A stretch of 64,000 bases of DNA from Streptomyces sp. NRRL F-6131 (GTDB lineage Bacteria; Actinomycetota; Actinomycetes; Streptomycetales; Streptomycetaceae): assembly GCA_000719695.1 (NCBI GenBank), contig JOHN01000022.1:73480-137479 (forward strand), given 5' to 3'. Below are positions 35,076 through 42,335 of this stretch, piece after piece; within the stretch, counting starts at the first letter, position 1; every line of letters begins with the position of its first letter. The notes beneath the pieces are model-generated. The model made no database searches, was not told the origin of the DNA, and saw nothing but the letters and a program-made list of their open reading frames with translations. The position numbers were made by a program, and so were the translations under genes.

Positions 35076-36947
35076 ACCCACTCCCGCGGACCACGGCGCG
35101 TCCGCCTCCCCGCTGGACCGGGTGCTGGCCGCCCGGCCGCCCGCCTTCGCGCTGCTGCACCGCCCCGAGGCCACCGGGCCGGGCGTGGTGGAGCTGCTGC
35201 TCGGCGAGGTGTCCGCGCCCGGGGCGCTGGCCGACCTGCCGCTGGCCGACCTGCCGCCGGCGGACCTGCCACCGGCCGACGCCGCTGCGGCCGACGTCCC
35301 CGCTGCCGGGGCACCGTCCGGCGGCGAGCGGCACGAGCTGCTCGTCCTCGTCCCCTACCGGCAGATCGCCGAGCGCGGCTTCGAGGCCCCCGACGACGGT
35401 ACCCCGCTGCTCGCGCTCACCGTCACCGACCAGTCGGCGCTGCCGCTCGACGAACTGCTCGACCGGCTCCCGGACGGGCCGGTCGACCTGACCGGCGGCG
35501 CCTTCGACCTCGGCGACGAGGAGTACGCGCAGCAGGTCCGCCGGGTGCTCGCCGAGGAGATCGGCGAGGGGACCGGCGCCAACTTCGTGCTCAAGCGCTC
35601 CTTCGTCGCCGCGGTCGACGGGGACGCGACCACCGCCGCGCTCACCCTGTTCCGCCGGCTGCTCCAGCGGGAGACCGGCGCCCACTGGACCTTCCTCGTG
35701 CACACCGGCGAGCGGACGCTGGTCGGCGCCACCCCCGAGCGGCACATCAGCGTGCACGGCGGGCGGGCGGTGATGAACCCGATCAGCGGCACGTACCGCT
35801 ACCCGGAGCAGGGCCCGGAGCTCGACGGGCTGCTGGAGTTCCTCGGTGACCGCAAGGAGACCGACGAGCTCTACATGGTGCTCGACGAGGAGCTGAAGAT
35901 GATGGCCCGGATCTGTCCGGGCGGCGGGCCGGCCGGGGTTACTACAGCGGGGTGGTCGCGCTGATCGGCCGGGACGCGGCCGGCGGGCGCTCGCTGGACT
36001 CCGGGATCCTGATCCGCACCGCCGACATCGAGCCGGCCACCGGCCGGCTGCGGATCGGGGTGGGGGCGACCCTGGTGCGGCACTCGGACCCGCGCTCCGA
36101 GGTGGCCGAGACCGGGGCCAAGGCGGCCGGGCTGCTGGCCGCGACCGGGGGCCGCGCCGCCGCCGGGCCGCTCGCCGCTCCGGCGGACGGCGGCCCGGAC
36201 CGGTTCGCCGCGCACCCCGAGGTGCGGGCGGCCCTGGCCGGGCGCAACCGGGAGCTGGCCGGGTTCTGGTTCGCCGAGGTGTCCCGACGGGCCCGCCCGC
36301 ACGCCGGGTTGGCCGGCCGGCGGGTGCTGGTGGTGGACGCCGAGGACACCTTCACCGCGATGATCGGCCACCAGCTGCGGGCGCTCGGTCCGGAGGTCGA
36401 GGTCCGCCGGTTCGACGAGCCGTACACCCGCGCCGGCGCCGACCTGGTGGTGCTCGGCCCCGGACCCGGCGACCCGCGGGACACCGCGCACCCGAAGATC
36501 GCCCATCTCCGTTCGGCGGTGCGGGAGTTGCTGGCCGCCAGGCAGCCTTTCGTGGCGGTCTGCCTGAGCCACCAGGTGCTCTGCGGCGAGCTGGGCCTGC
36601 CGCTGGTCCGCCGGACGGTGCCCAACCAGGGCGTGCAGCGGGCCGTCGACGTGTTCGGCGCCGCCGAGCGGGTGGGCTTCTACAACACCTTCGCCGCCGT
36701 CTGGGACGCCTGCCCGGGCGGGCCGGCGGAGTTCGAGGCCCCGGGGGGCGGCACGGTCCGGATCGCCCGGGACGTCGCGACCGGTGAGGTGCACGCCCTG
36801 CGGGGTCCGGGCTTCGCCTCGGTGCAGTTCCACGCCGAGTCGGTGCTCACCCGGGACGGCGTCCGGATCACCGGTGGACTGATCGCTCATGCGCTCGGAT
36901 TGTCGAACGCCGTACGGAATGCGCCGGGGGGCCCGGAATTCCCCTGA
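35068..36947 (+). pseudogene. phzE-like: PhzE-like ADIC synthase, broken by internal deletion and frameshift
   Basis: This fusion of a chorismate-binding domain and a class I glutamine amidotransferase should convert chorismate and glutamine to 2-amino-2-deoxyisochorismate (ADIC). The first part ends in NPISGTYRYP and MVLDEELKMMARICPGGG (to about 35930). The sequence then jumps to GRGYYSGVVALIGRDAAGGR in another frame (from 35931), continuing through SGILIRTADI and the amidotransferase (VCLSHQ nucleophile, QFHAESVLT). Roughly 55-65 residues expected between these points, including part of the chorismate site, are absent. Translation of the first frame stops at 35964. This is either a real inactivating deletion or an assembly error in GC-rich DNA. 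Confidence 0.88.
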
Positions 36948-37011
36948 CGGGTTGTACACGTCCCGCAATCGTTCCCCCCGTAAAAGCACGACCGGAACCG
37001 GAAAAGCCCGA

Positions 37012-37047
37012 CGGAACCACCGGAACCACCGGAACCACCGGAACCAC
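37012..37047. repeat. Four exact CGGAACCAC repeats before the NAT gene
   Basis: Four perfect tandem copies of the 9-mer CGGAACCAC are followed by CGA and the ribosome binding site AAGGAG of the acetyltransferase gene. Copy-number changes here could alter leader structure or translation. Confidence 0.85.
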
Positions 37048-37063
37048 CGACAAGGAGATCACC

Positions 37064-37867
37064 GTGCTGGACGACGCCATGGTGGACGCGTACCTCGCCC
37101 GGATCGGCGCCGAACGGCCCGAGCGGGCCGACCTCGCCGCGCTCACCCACCTCCAGGAACGGCACGTGCTGTCCGTGCCGTTCGAGAACCTCGGCTACCA
37201 CCTCGACGAGCCCATCCACATGGACGAGCGGGTCCTCGACAAGATCGTCCGCCAGCACCGGGGCGGCGGCTGCTACGAGGTGAACCCGGCCCTCTCGTTC
37301 CTGCTCACCGCCCTCGGCTACCCGGTGGAGATCCTCCCCGGCCGGGTCCACCGCCCCGGCGGCACGCTCGGCGCGGCCCTGTGCCACCTCGCGCTGCGGG
37401 TCACCGCCGACGGCGAGCAGTGGCTGGTCGACACCGGCTTCGGCCGCAACAGCCGGCACCCGCTGCGGCTGGCCTCGCGCGAGGTCCAGCACGACCCGGA
37501 CGGCGAGTTCCAGCTGGTCGACGTCGAGGGCGGCGGCTTCGACGTGCTGCTGAACGGCAAGCCGCTGTACCGGCTGGAGGACCGACCGGTGCGGATCGAG
37601 GACTTCCGGCCCACCCTCTGGTGGTACCGCACCGCGCCCGAGTCCCCGTTCCTGCAGGACGTGTTCTGCTCGCTGCGGACCGAGGACGGCCGGCTCACCC
37701 TCAAGGGCAACCAGCTCTCCAGGGTCGCCGGGAAGGAGCGCAGCACCGAGGAGTTCAGCGGCGACGCGGCCGTCCTGGAGGCGTACAAGACCTACTTCGG
37801 GTTCAGCCTCGACCGGCTGCCCGACGAGCCGTCCGGCGGGGTCACCGCCGGCGTCCAGACGGGATGA
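37064..37867 (+). CDS. nat: Arylamine N-acetyltransferase
   Basis: This 267-residue NAT-family enzyme has the complete Cys70-His108-Asp123 triad (RGGGCYEVN, LCHLAL, VDTGFGRNS), typical FENLGYHLDEPI near the N-terminus, and a C-terminal lid. NATs transfer acetyl from acetyl-CoA to arylamines and hydrazines, and in some antibiotic clusters they form amides. Here it may protect or tailor the aromatic amino group of the proposed aminohydroxybenzoate or aldehyde. GTG 37064 has AAGGAG at good spacing. Only 4 bp separate it from the next gene. Confidence 0.93.
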   Translation: MLDDAMVDAYLARIGAERPERADLAALTHLQERHVLSVPFENLGYHLDEPIHMDERVLDKIVRQHRGGGCYEVNPALSFLLTALGYPVEILPGRVHRPGGTLGAALCHLALRVTADGEQWLVDTGFGRNSRHPLRLASREVQHDPDGEFQLVDVEGGGFDVLLNGKPLYRLEDRPVRIEDFRPTLWWYRTAPESPFLQDVFCSLRTEDGRLTLKGNQLSRVAGKERSTEEFSGDAAVLEAYKTYFGFSLDRLPDEPSGGVTAGVQTG

Positions 37868-37871
37868 CCGC

Positions 37872-38282
37872 ATGACCACCACCGAGAACCGCCCGGACGC
37901 CGGGCCGTCCGCGCCGCCCACCGACCCGGCCCGGCTGCCCCTGGTCTTCGCCGAGGCCTTCAACGCCGGCGACGCGGAGGCCGTGGAGCGGCTCTTCGAG
38001 CCCGGCGCGGTCTTCGTCAACACGCCCGGCGACGCGGTGACCGGCGACGAGCGGCGCGCCGCCACCGCCCGGTTCCTCGCCTTCGGCCTGCCCATCCGGA
38101 TCGAGGTCCGGCAGTGCTACGTGGCCGACGACCTCGCCCTGCTGATCGGCGACTACCTGATCGAGGGGGAGGGCCCGGACGGGCCGGTCCGCGACGAGGG
38201 CACGGCCACCGACGTCGCCCGGCGCGGCGCGGACGGCCGCTGGCGCTACGCCATCGACAACCCGCCCGGCACCTCCCGCTGA
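37872..38282 (+). CDS. SnoaL-like/DUF4440 NTF2-fold protein
   Basis: This 136-residue protein contains LPLVFAEAFNAGDAEAVERL, FEPGAVFVNTPGDAVTG and a WRYAIDNP ending, the cone-shaped NTF2 fold of SnoaL and DUF4440 proteins. Members are cyclases, isomerases or binding partners. It is too short and unlike PhzA/PhzB to call a phenazine enzyme. It lies in a tightly packed operon 4 bp after nat and 27 bp before the LuxE-like gene, so it very likely serves the same pathway. Its reaction is unknown. Confidence 0.85.
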   Translation: MTTTENRPDAGPSAPPTDPARLPLVFAEAFNAGDAEAVERLFEPGAVFVNTPGDAVTGDERRAATARFLAFGLPIRIEVRQCYVADDLALLIGDYLIEGEGPDGPVRDEGTATDVARRGADGRWRYAIDNPPGTSR

Positions 38283-38309
38283 CTCCCGCCGACCCGAGGA
38301 AGGACCGTT

Positions 38310-39422
38310 GTGGCTGCTGCAGCCAACCCCGCCGTCGATCCGCTGCTGGACCTGCCGTTCGACGCCGTGCCGGACCCCGACGCCTACCTGCGCGCCGCGA
38401 TGCGCTGGCACTTCTCGCCGGAGACCGGCTCGCCGTTCTGGCTGGCCCGGGCCGGCGGCCTCGGCTTCGACCCGCTCACCGAGGTCCGCACCCACGCCGA
38501 CCTCGCCAAGTTCCCCAACCTCGCCAGTGAGCTGCGCACCGCCCGGGTCGAGGACCTGGTTCCCCGCGGCTACGGCGACCGCCCCGACGTGGTCGGGGTC
38601 TACGAGAGCGGCGGCACCACCGGCGCGCCCAAGCGGGTCGTGCTGCTGCGCGACTGGCTGGACCGGCTGCTCGGCTGGTCCAGCGCCCAGCTCGACGGCC
38701 ACGGCGTGCCGCAGGGCGTCAACTGGCTGGTCGTCGCGCCCACCGGCCCGCACATGGTCGGCGACGTGATCAAGGCGCAGACCGCGTACCGCGGCGGTCT
38801 GTCCTTCACCGTGGACCTCGACCCGCGCTGGGTCAAGAAGCTGATCTCCGACGGCAAGGCCGCCGAGGCCGGCGCCTACGCCGAGCACATCGTCGACCAG
38901 GTCGCCTTCCTGCTGGAGACCCAGGACGTCGGGGTGCTGATGTGCACCCCGCCGGTGCTGGAGCGGATCGCCCGCCGGGAGGGCCTCGCCAAGCTGGTCG
39001 ACGAGAAGATCCGGGCGATCAACTGGGTCGGCACCCAGATGGACCCGGACACCCGCCACCTGTACCGCACCGAGGTGTTCCCGAACGCGGTGCTCTACAG
39101 CGGCTACGGCTCGACCATGATCCTCGGCAACGCCAGCGAGCGGCACGGGCTGACCGACGACGACCCCTGCGTCTACGACCCGTACTCGCCGTACATGAGC
39201 TTCGGCGTGATCGACCCGGAGACCGGGCGGACGGTGGAGTACGGCGAACGCGGCCAGGTGGTCATGCACCACGTCTCCAAGAGCCTGCTGATGCCCAACA
39301 ACCTGGAGCGCGACCACGGCACCCGGATCGCCGCGCTGCCCGGACAGCTCGGCGACGCGGTGGCGGACATCGCCCCGGTCCAGGAGTTCGACAACGAGAC
39401 GGTGATCGAGGGGGTGTACTGA
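38310..39422 (+). CDS. LuxE-like acyl-protein synthetase (aryl carboxylate activating)
   Basis: This 370-residue ANL-superfamily enzyme has the AMP-binding loop VGVYESGGTTGAPKRVVLLR (about residues 92-110). Further segments are GVNWLVVAPTGPHMVGDVIK, MCTPPVLERIARREGLAKLV and NAVLYSGYGSTMILG. LuxE-type proteins activate a carboxylate as acyl-AMP and pass it to a LuxC-type reductase. The pair matches the GriD/GriC arrangement that reduces 3-amino-4-hydroxybenzoate to the aldehyde in grixazone biosynthesis. The start is GTG 38310 after GAGGAAGG. Its TGA overlaps the ATG of the LuxC-like gene. Confidence 0.85.
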   Translation: MAAAANPAVDPLLDLPFDAVPDPDAYLRAAMRWHFSPETGSPFWLARAGGLGFDPLTEVRTHADLAKFPNLASELRTARVEDLVPRGYGDRPDVVGVYESGGTTGAPKRVVLLRDWLDRLLGWSSAQLDGHGVPQGVNWLVVAPTGPHMVGDVIKAQTAYRGGLSFTVDLDPRWVKKLISDGKAAEAGAYAEHIVDQVAFLLETQDVGVLMCTPPVLERIARREGLAKLVDEKIRAINWVGTQMDPDTRHLYRTEVFPNAVLYSGYGSTMILGNASERHGLTDDDPCVYDPYSPYMSFGVIDPETGRTVEYGERGQVVMHHVSKSLLMPNNLERDHGTRIAALPGQLGDAVADIAPVQEFDNETVIEGVY

Positions 39423-40855
39423 TGTCGCAGCCCGACCAGCCCGACCAGCCCGACCAGCCCGACCAGCCCGCACAGCCGGGCCGGCCGCCCGCGCTGCTCC
39501 AGCTGGACGCGCTCGGCCCCGGCGAACCGTTCCGGGCCCGTCGCCGCACCGCGGTGGACGAGGTCACCGGCACGCCGTTCGCCGAACTCAGCCTCGTCCC
39601 GAAGCTGTTCGTCACCCGGGCGATGCGCGCCCTGCGCGCCGGCGAGTCGCTGCCCGCCGAGGAGCGGTTCGCCGCGCTGGCCAGGGCCGGGCGGATCTTC
39701 ACCTCGGAGATCATCGACGGCCTCGACTTCCCGGCCTACGAGCGGGCCGTCGCCCGGGTCTCCGGGGTGCCGATCACGGTCGTCCGGGACGCCACCCGGG
39801 CGATCGCCGACTCGGCCGAGAAGGCCGGCTGGTCCGCCTACCGGGCCCGGCCGGTCGGTGCGGTGAGCGACTGGCGGGACGGCGCGACCCTCGACGGCAG
39901 CGCCGTCTGGACCAGGCGCGGCGAGGTGTTCGCCGTCCACGCGGCCGGCAACCACCCCGGCCCGCACGGGCTCTGGCTGGAGGCGCTGGCGCTCGGCTAC
40001 CGGGTCGCCGTCCGGCCCTCCCGGCGGGAGCCGCTCACCCCGCACCGGCTGGTCACCGCGCTGCGGCTGGCCGGCTTCGGCGCGGACCAGGTGATGCTGC
40101 TGCCCACCGACCACGAGGCCGCGGACGAGATCCTGGCCGGTGCCGACCTCGGCATGGTCTACGGCGGCGACGAGGTGGTCCGCAAGTACGCGGGCAGCAC
40201 CGTGCTGCCGCAGGGCCCCGGCCGGTCCAAGATCCTGATCACCCGGGACACCGACTGGCGGGCGCACCTGGACACCGTCGTCGACTCGATCGCCCACCAG
40301 GGCGGCGTGGCCTGCATCAACGCCACCGCCGTGCTGGTCGAGGGCGACCCGGCGCCGCTGGCCCGGGCGATCGCCGAGCGGCTGGCCACCATCCCGAGCC
40401 TGCCGCCGGAGGACGACAAGGCGGTGCTCTCCGTCCAGCCGGTCGCCGAGGCGCGGGCGATCGAGGCCTATCTGCTGCGCCGGGCGGCCGGCACCCGGGC
40501 CTGGCTCGGCGGGGACGGCGTGGTGGCCGAACTCGGCGACGGCAGCGCCGTCCTGCGCCCGGCCGTGCACCAGGTGGACCGGCCGGACGCCGAGCAGACC
40601 GGCGTCGAACTCGCCTTCCCCTGCGTCTGGGTGGCGCCGTGGAGCCCGGAGGCGGGGGTCGCGCCGCTGCGCGACTCGCTGGTGCTGACCGCGCTCACCG
40701 GGGACGACGCGCTGTTCGACCGGCTGCTGCGGGAGCCGAGCATCAGCAACGTCTACCGGGGCGACCACCCGACGTACTGGATCCGGCCCGGGGTGCCGCA
40801 CGACGGTTACCTGGGGGAGTTCCTGATGCGGACCAAGACCGTCATCCGGGGCTGA
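39422..40855 (+). CDS. LuxC-like acyl reductase (aldehyde dehydrogenase superfamily)
   Basis: This 477-residue reductase of the LuxC family has a nucleotide-binding region VFAVHAAGNHPGPHGLWLEA, GADLGMVYGGDEVVRKYAGS, and a catalytic Cys in HQGGVACINATAVLVEG. It ends DHPTYWIRPGVPHDGYLGEF. It would take the LuxE-activated acyl group and reduce it with NADPH to an aldehyde. The N-terminus has (QPD)n from four CCCGACCAG repeats (39431-39466), which are probably non-essential. It is coupled to luxE by a TGATG overlap and is the last gene of the rightward operon. Confidence 0.87.
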   Translation: MSQPDQPDQPDQPDQPAQPGRPPALLQLDALGPGEPFRARRRTAVDEVTGTPFAELSLVPKLFVTRAMRALRAGESLPAEERFAALARAGRIFTSEIIDGLDFPAYERAVARVSGVPITVVRDATRAIADSAEKAGWSAYRARPVGAVSDWRDGATLDGSAVWTRRGEVFAVHAAGNHPGPHGLWLEALALGYRVAVRPSRREPLTPHRLVTALRLAGFGADQVMLLPTDHEAADEILAGADLGMVYGGDEVVRKYAGSTVLPQGPGRSKILITRDTDWRAHLDTVVDSIAHQGGVACINATAVLVEGDPAPLARAIAERLATIPSLPPEDDKAVLSVQPVAEARAIEAYLLRRAAGTRAWLGGDGVVAELGDGSAVLRPAVHQVDRPDAEQTGVELAFPCVWVAPWSPEAGVAPLRDSLVLTALTGDDALFDRLLREPSISNVYRGDHPTYWIRPGVPHDGYLGEFLMRTKTVIRG

Positions 40856-40860
40856 GCGCA

Positions 40861-40899
40861 CCGGGACCCCGCGGGCCGTCCGGGCCCGCGGGGTCCCGG
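40861..40899. terminator. Bidirectional terminator between converging operons
   Basis: A 16-bp perfect stem (40861-40876 with 40884-40899) and 7-nt loop lie in the 64-bp gap between the LuxC-like gene and the converging lyase gene. Confidence 0.85.
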
Positions 40900-40919
40900 C
40901 GTCCCCGGACGTCCTCCGC

Positions 40920-42335
40920 TCAGGGGCGCAGCGCCCGGTCCACCAGGGCCCCGGCCGCGCCGGTGTACCCGGCCGGGTCGCACAGGGCGGCGAGCTCCTC
41001 GGCGGTGAAGTGGCCCTTCAGCGCGGGTTGTTCGACCAGGACCTCGGCCAGCGTCCGGCCCTCCCGGTCGGCGGTCAGCGACACCTCGGTCAGCAGCTCC
41101 TTGGCCCGCGCCTTGCCGAGCTCCGGCGCCAGCCGGGCGGCGATCCGCTCGGAGACCAGCTGCCCGCCGGTGAGTTCCAGATTGACCCGCATCCGCTCCG
41201 GCCGGACCAGCAGCCCCTCGGCCAGCTCGACCGAGGTGTGCGCGGCGCCGCCGGCCAGCCGCAGGCACTCGCGCAGCAGCAGCCACTCGGCGTGCCAGGT
41301 GCCGCCCGAGCGCTCGTCCTCGGTGACCAGGCACTGGGTCAGCCCGGCGGCCAGCACCGGGACCTGGAGCGCGGCGCTGCGCAGCAGGGTGGCCAGCACC
41401 GGGTTGCGCTTGTGCGGCATGGCGGAGGAGGCGCCGCGGCCGGCCGCGGTCGGTTCGACCAGCTCGCCGACCTCGGTGCGGGTCAGCGACTGCACGTCCA
41501 CCGCGATCTTGCCGAGCGCGCCGGCGGTGAGGGCCAGCGCGGCGGCCAGGTCGGCCATCGGGGTGCGCAGCGCGTGCCAGGGCAGCACCGGGCGGGCCAG
41601 CCCGGTCTCCGCGGCGAAGGCGTCCAGCAGCCGGTCCAGGTAGGCGCCGGCGTCCACGTCCGGGTCGGGGCCGTCCAGCCGGGCGTACTCCAGGTAGCCG
41701 GCCAGGGTGCCGGCGGCGCCGCCCAGGGCGACCGGCAGCCCGTCCGCAAGGACGGCGGCGAGCCGGCGGTCGGCGTCGAGCACCAGCTGCCGCCAGCCGG
41801 CCGCCTTGAGGCCGAAGGTGGTGGGCACCGCGTGGAGGGCGAGGGTGCGGCCGGCCAGCACGGTGTCCCGGTGCTCGGCGGCCAGGGCGGCGAGCGCGCG
41901 GGCGGTGCGGTCGAGGTCGGCGCGGATCAGCGTCAGCGCCCGGGCGGCGACCAGCATCGCGCCGGTGTCGAGGATGTCCTGGCTGGTGGAGCCGCGGTGC
42001 ACGTACTCGGCGGCGGCCGGGTCCTCGGCGGCCACGGCCACGGTCAGCGCCCGGACCAGGCCGACCACCGGGTTGGCGGTCTCCCGGCAGGCCAGGGCCA
42101 GCCCCCGGGCGTCGAACCGCTCGGCGCGGGCGGTCCGGGTGATCGCGGCGGCCGCGGCGGGCGGCACCGTGCCGAGGCCGGCCTGGGCCCGGGCCAGGGC
42201 CGCCTCGGCGTCCAGCATGGCCTGCAGCCAGGCGGGGTCGGAGACGGCCGCCTCGACCGGGGTGCCGGCCCGGACGGGCGAGAGCAGCCCGGTGTCGGGC
42301 TCCGCCGCGGCCGGCGGACGGGGGTGTTCGGTCAT
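40920..42335 (-). CDS. creD-like: CreD-like nitrosuccinate lyase (fumarase/PcaB superfamily)
   Basis: This 471-residue fumarase/aspartase-superfamily protein is closest to the PcaB-type branch. It contains FDARGLALACRETANPVVGL, YVHRGSTSQDILDTGAMLVA, and the signature loop GRGASSAMPHKRNPVLATLL with the catalytic Ser. Alone it could be a carboxymuconate cycloisomerase. It overlaps (ATGA) a CreE-like flavoprotein gene, the gene pair that makes nitrous acid in cremeomycin, fosfazinomycin and triacsin pathways. The expected reaction is nitrosuccinate to fumarate plus nitrous acid. The function is inferred from family and pairing. Confidence 0.82.
   Translation of the reverse strand: MTEHPRPPAAAEPDTGLLSPVRAGTPVEAAVSDPAWLQAMLDAEAALARAQAGLGTVPPAAAAAITRTARAERFDARGLALACRETANPVVGLVRALTVAVAAEDPAAAEYVHRGSTSQDILDTGAMLVAARALTLIRADLDRTARALAALAAEHRDTVLAGRTLALHAVPTTFGLKAAGWRQLVLDADRRLAAVLADGLPVALGGAAGTLAGYLEYARLDGPDPDVDAGAYLDRLLDAFAAETGLARPVLPWHALRTPMADLAAALALTAGALGKIAVDVQSLTRTEVGELVEPTAAGRGASSAMPHKRNPVLATLLRSAALQVPVLAAGLTQCLVTEDERSGGTWHAEWLLLRECLRLAGGAAHTSVELAEGLLVRPERMRVNLELTGGQLVSERIAARLAPELGKARAKELLTEVSLTADREGRTLAEVLVEQPALKGHFTAEELAALCDPAGYTGAAGALVDRALRP

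Noticed and set aside
30849..40855. A phenazine biosynthetic cluster
   Set aside because: DAHP synthase, PhzE-like and NTF2-fold genes are present, but PhzD, PhzF, PhzG and true PhzA/B are absent, and the NTF2-fold protein is too short and dissimilar.
40920..42335. A protocatechuate-pathway pcaB gene
   Set aside because: The fold fits, but no other pca genes are nearby and the gene is translationally coupled to a CreE-like flavoprotein, so nitrosuccinate lyase is more likely.
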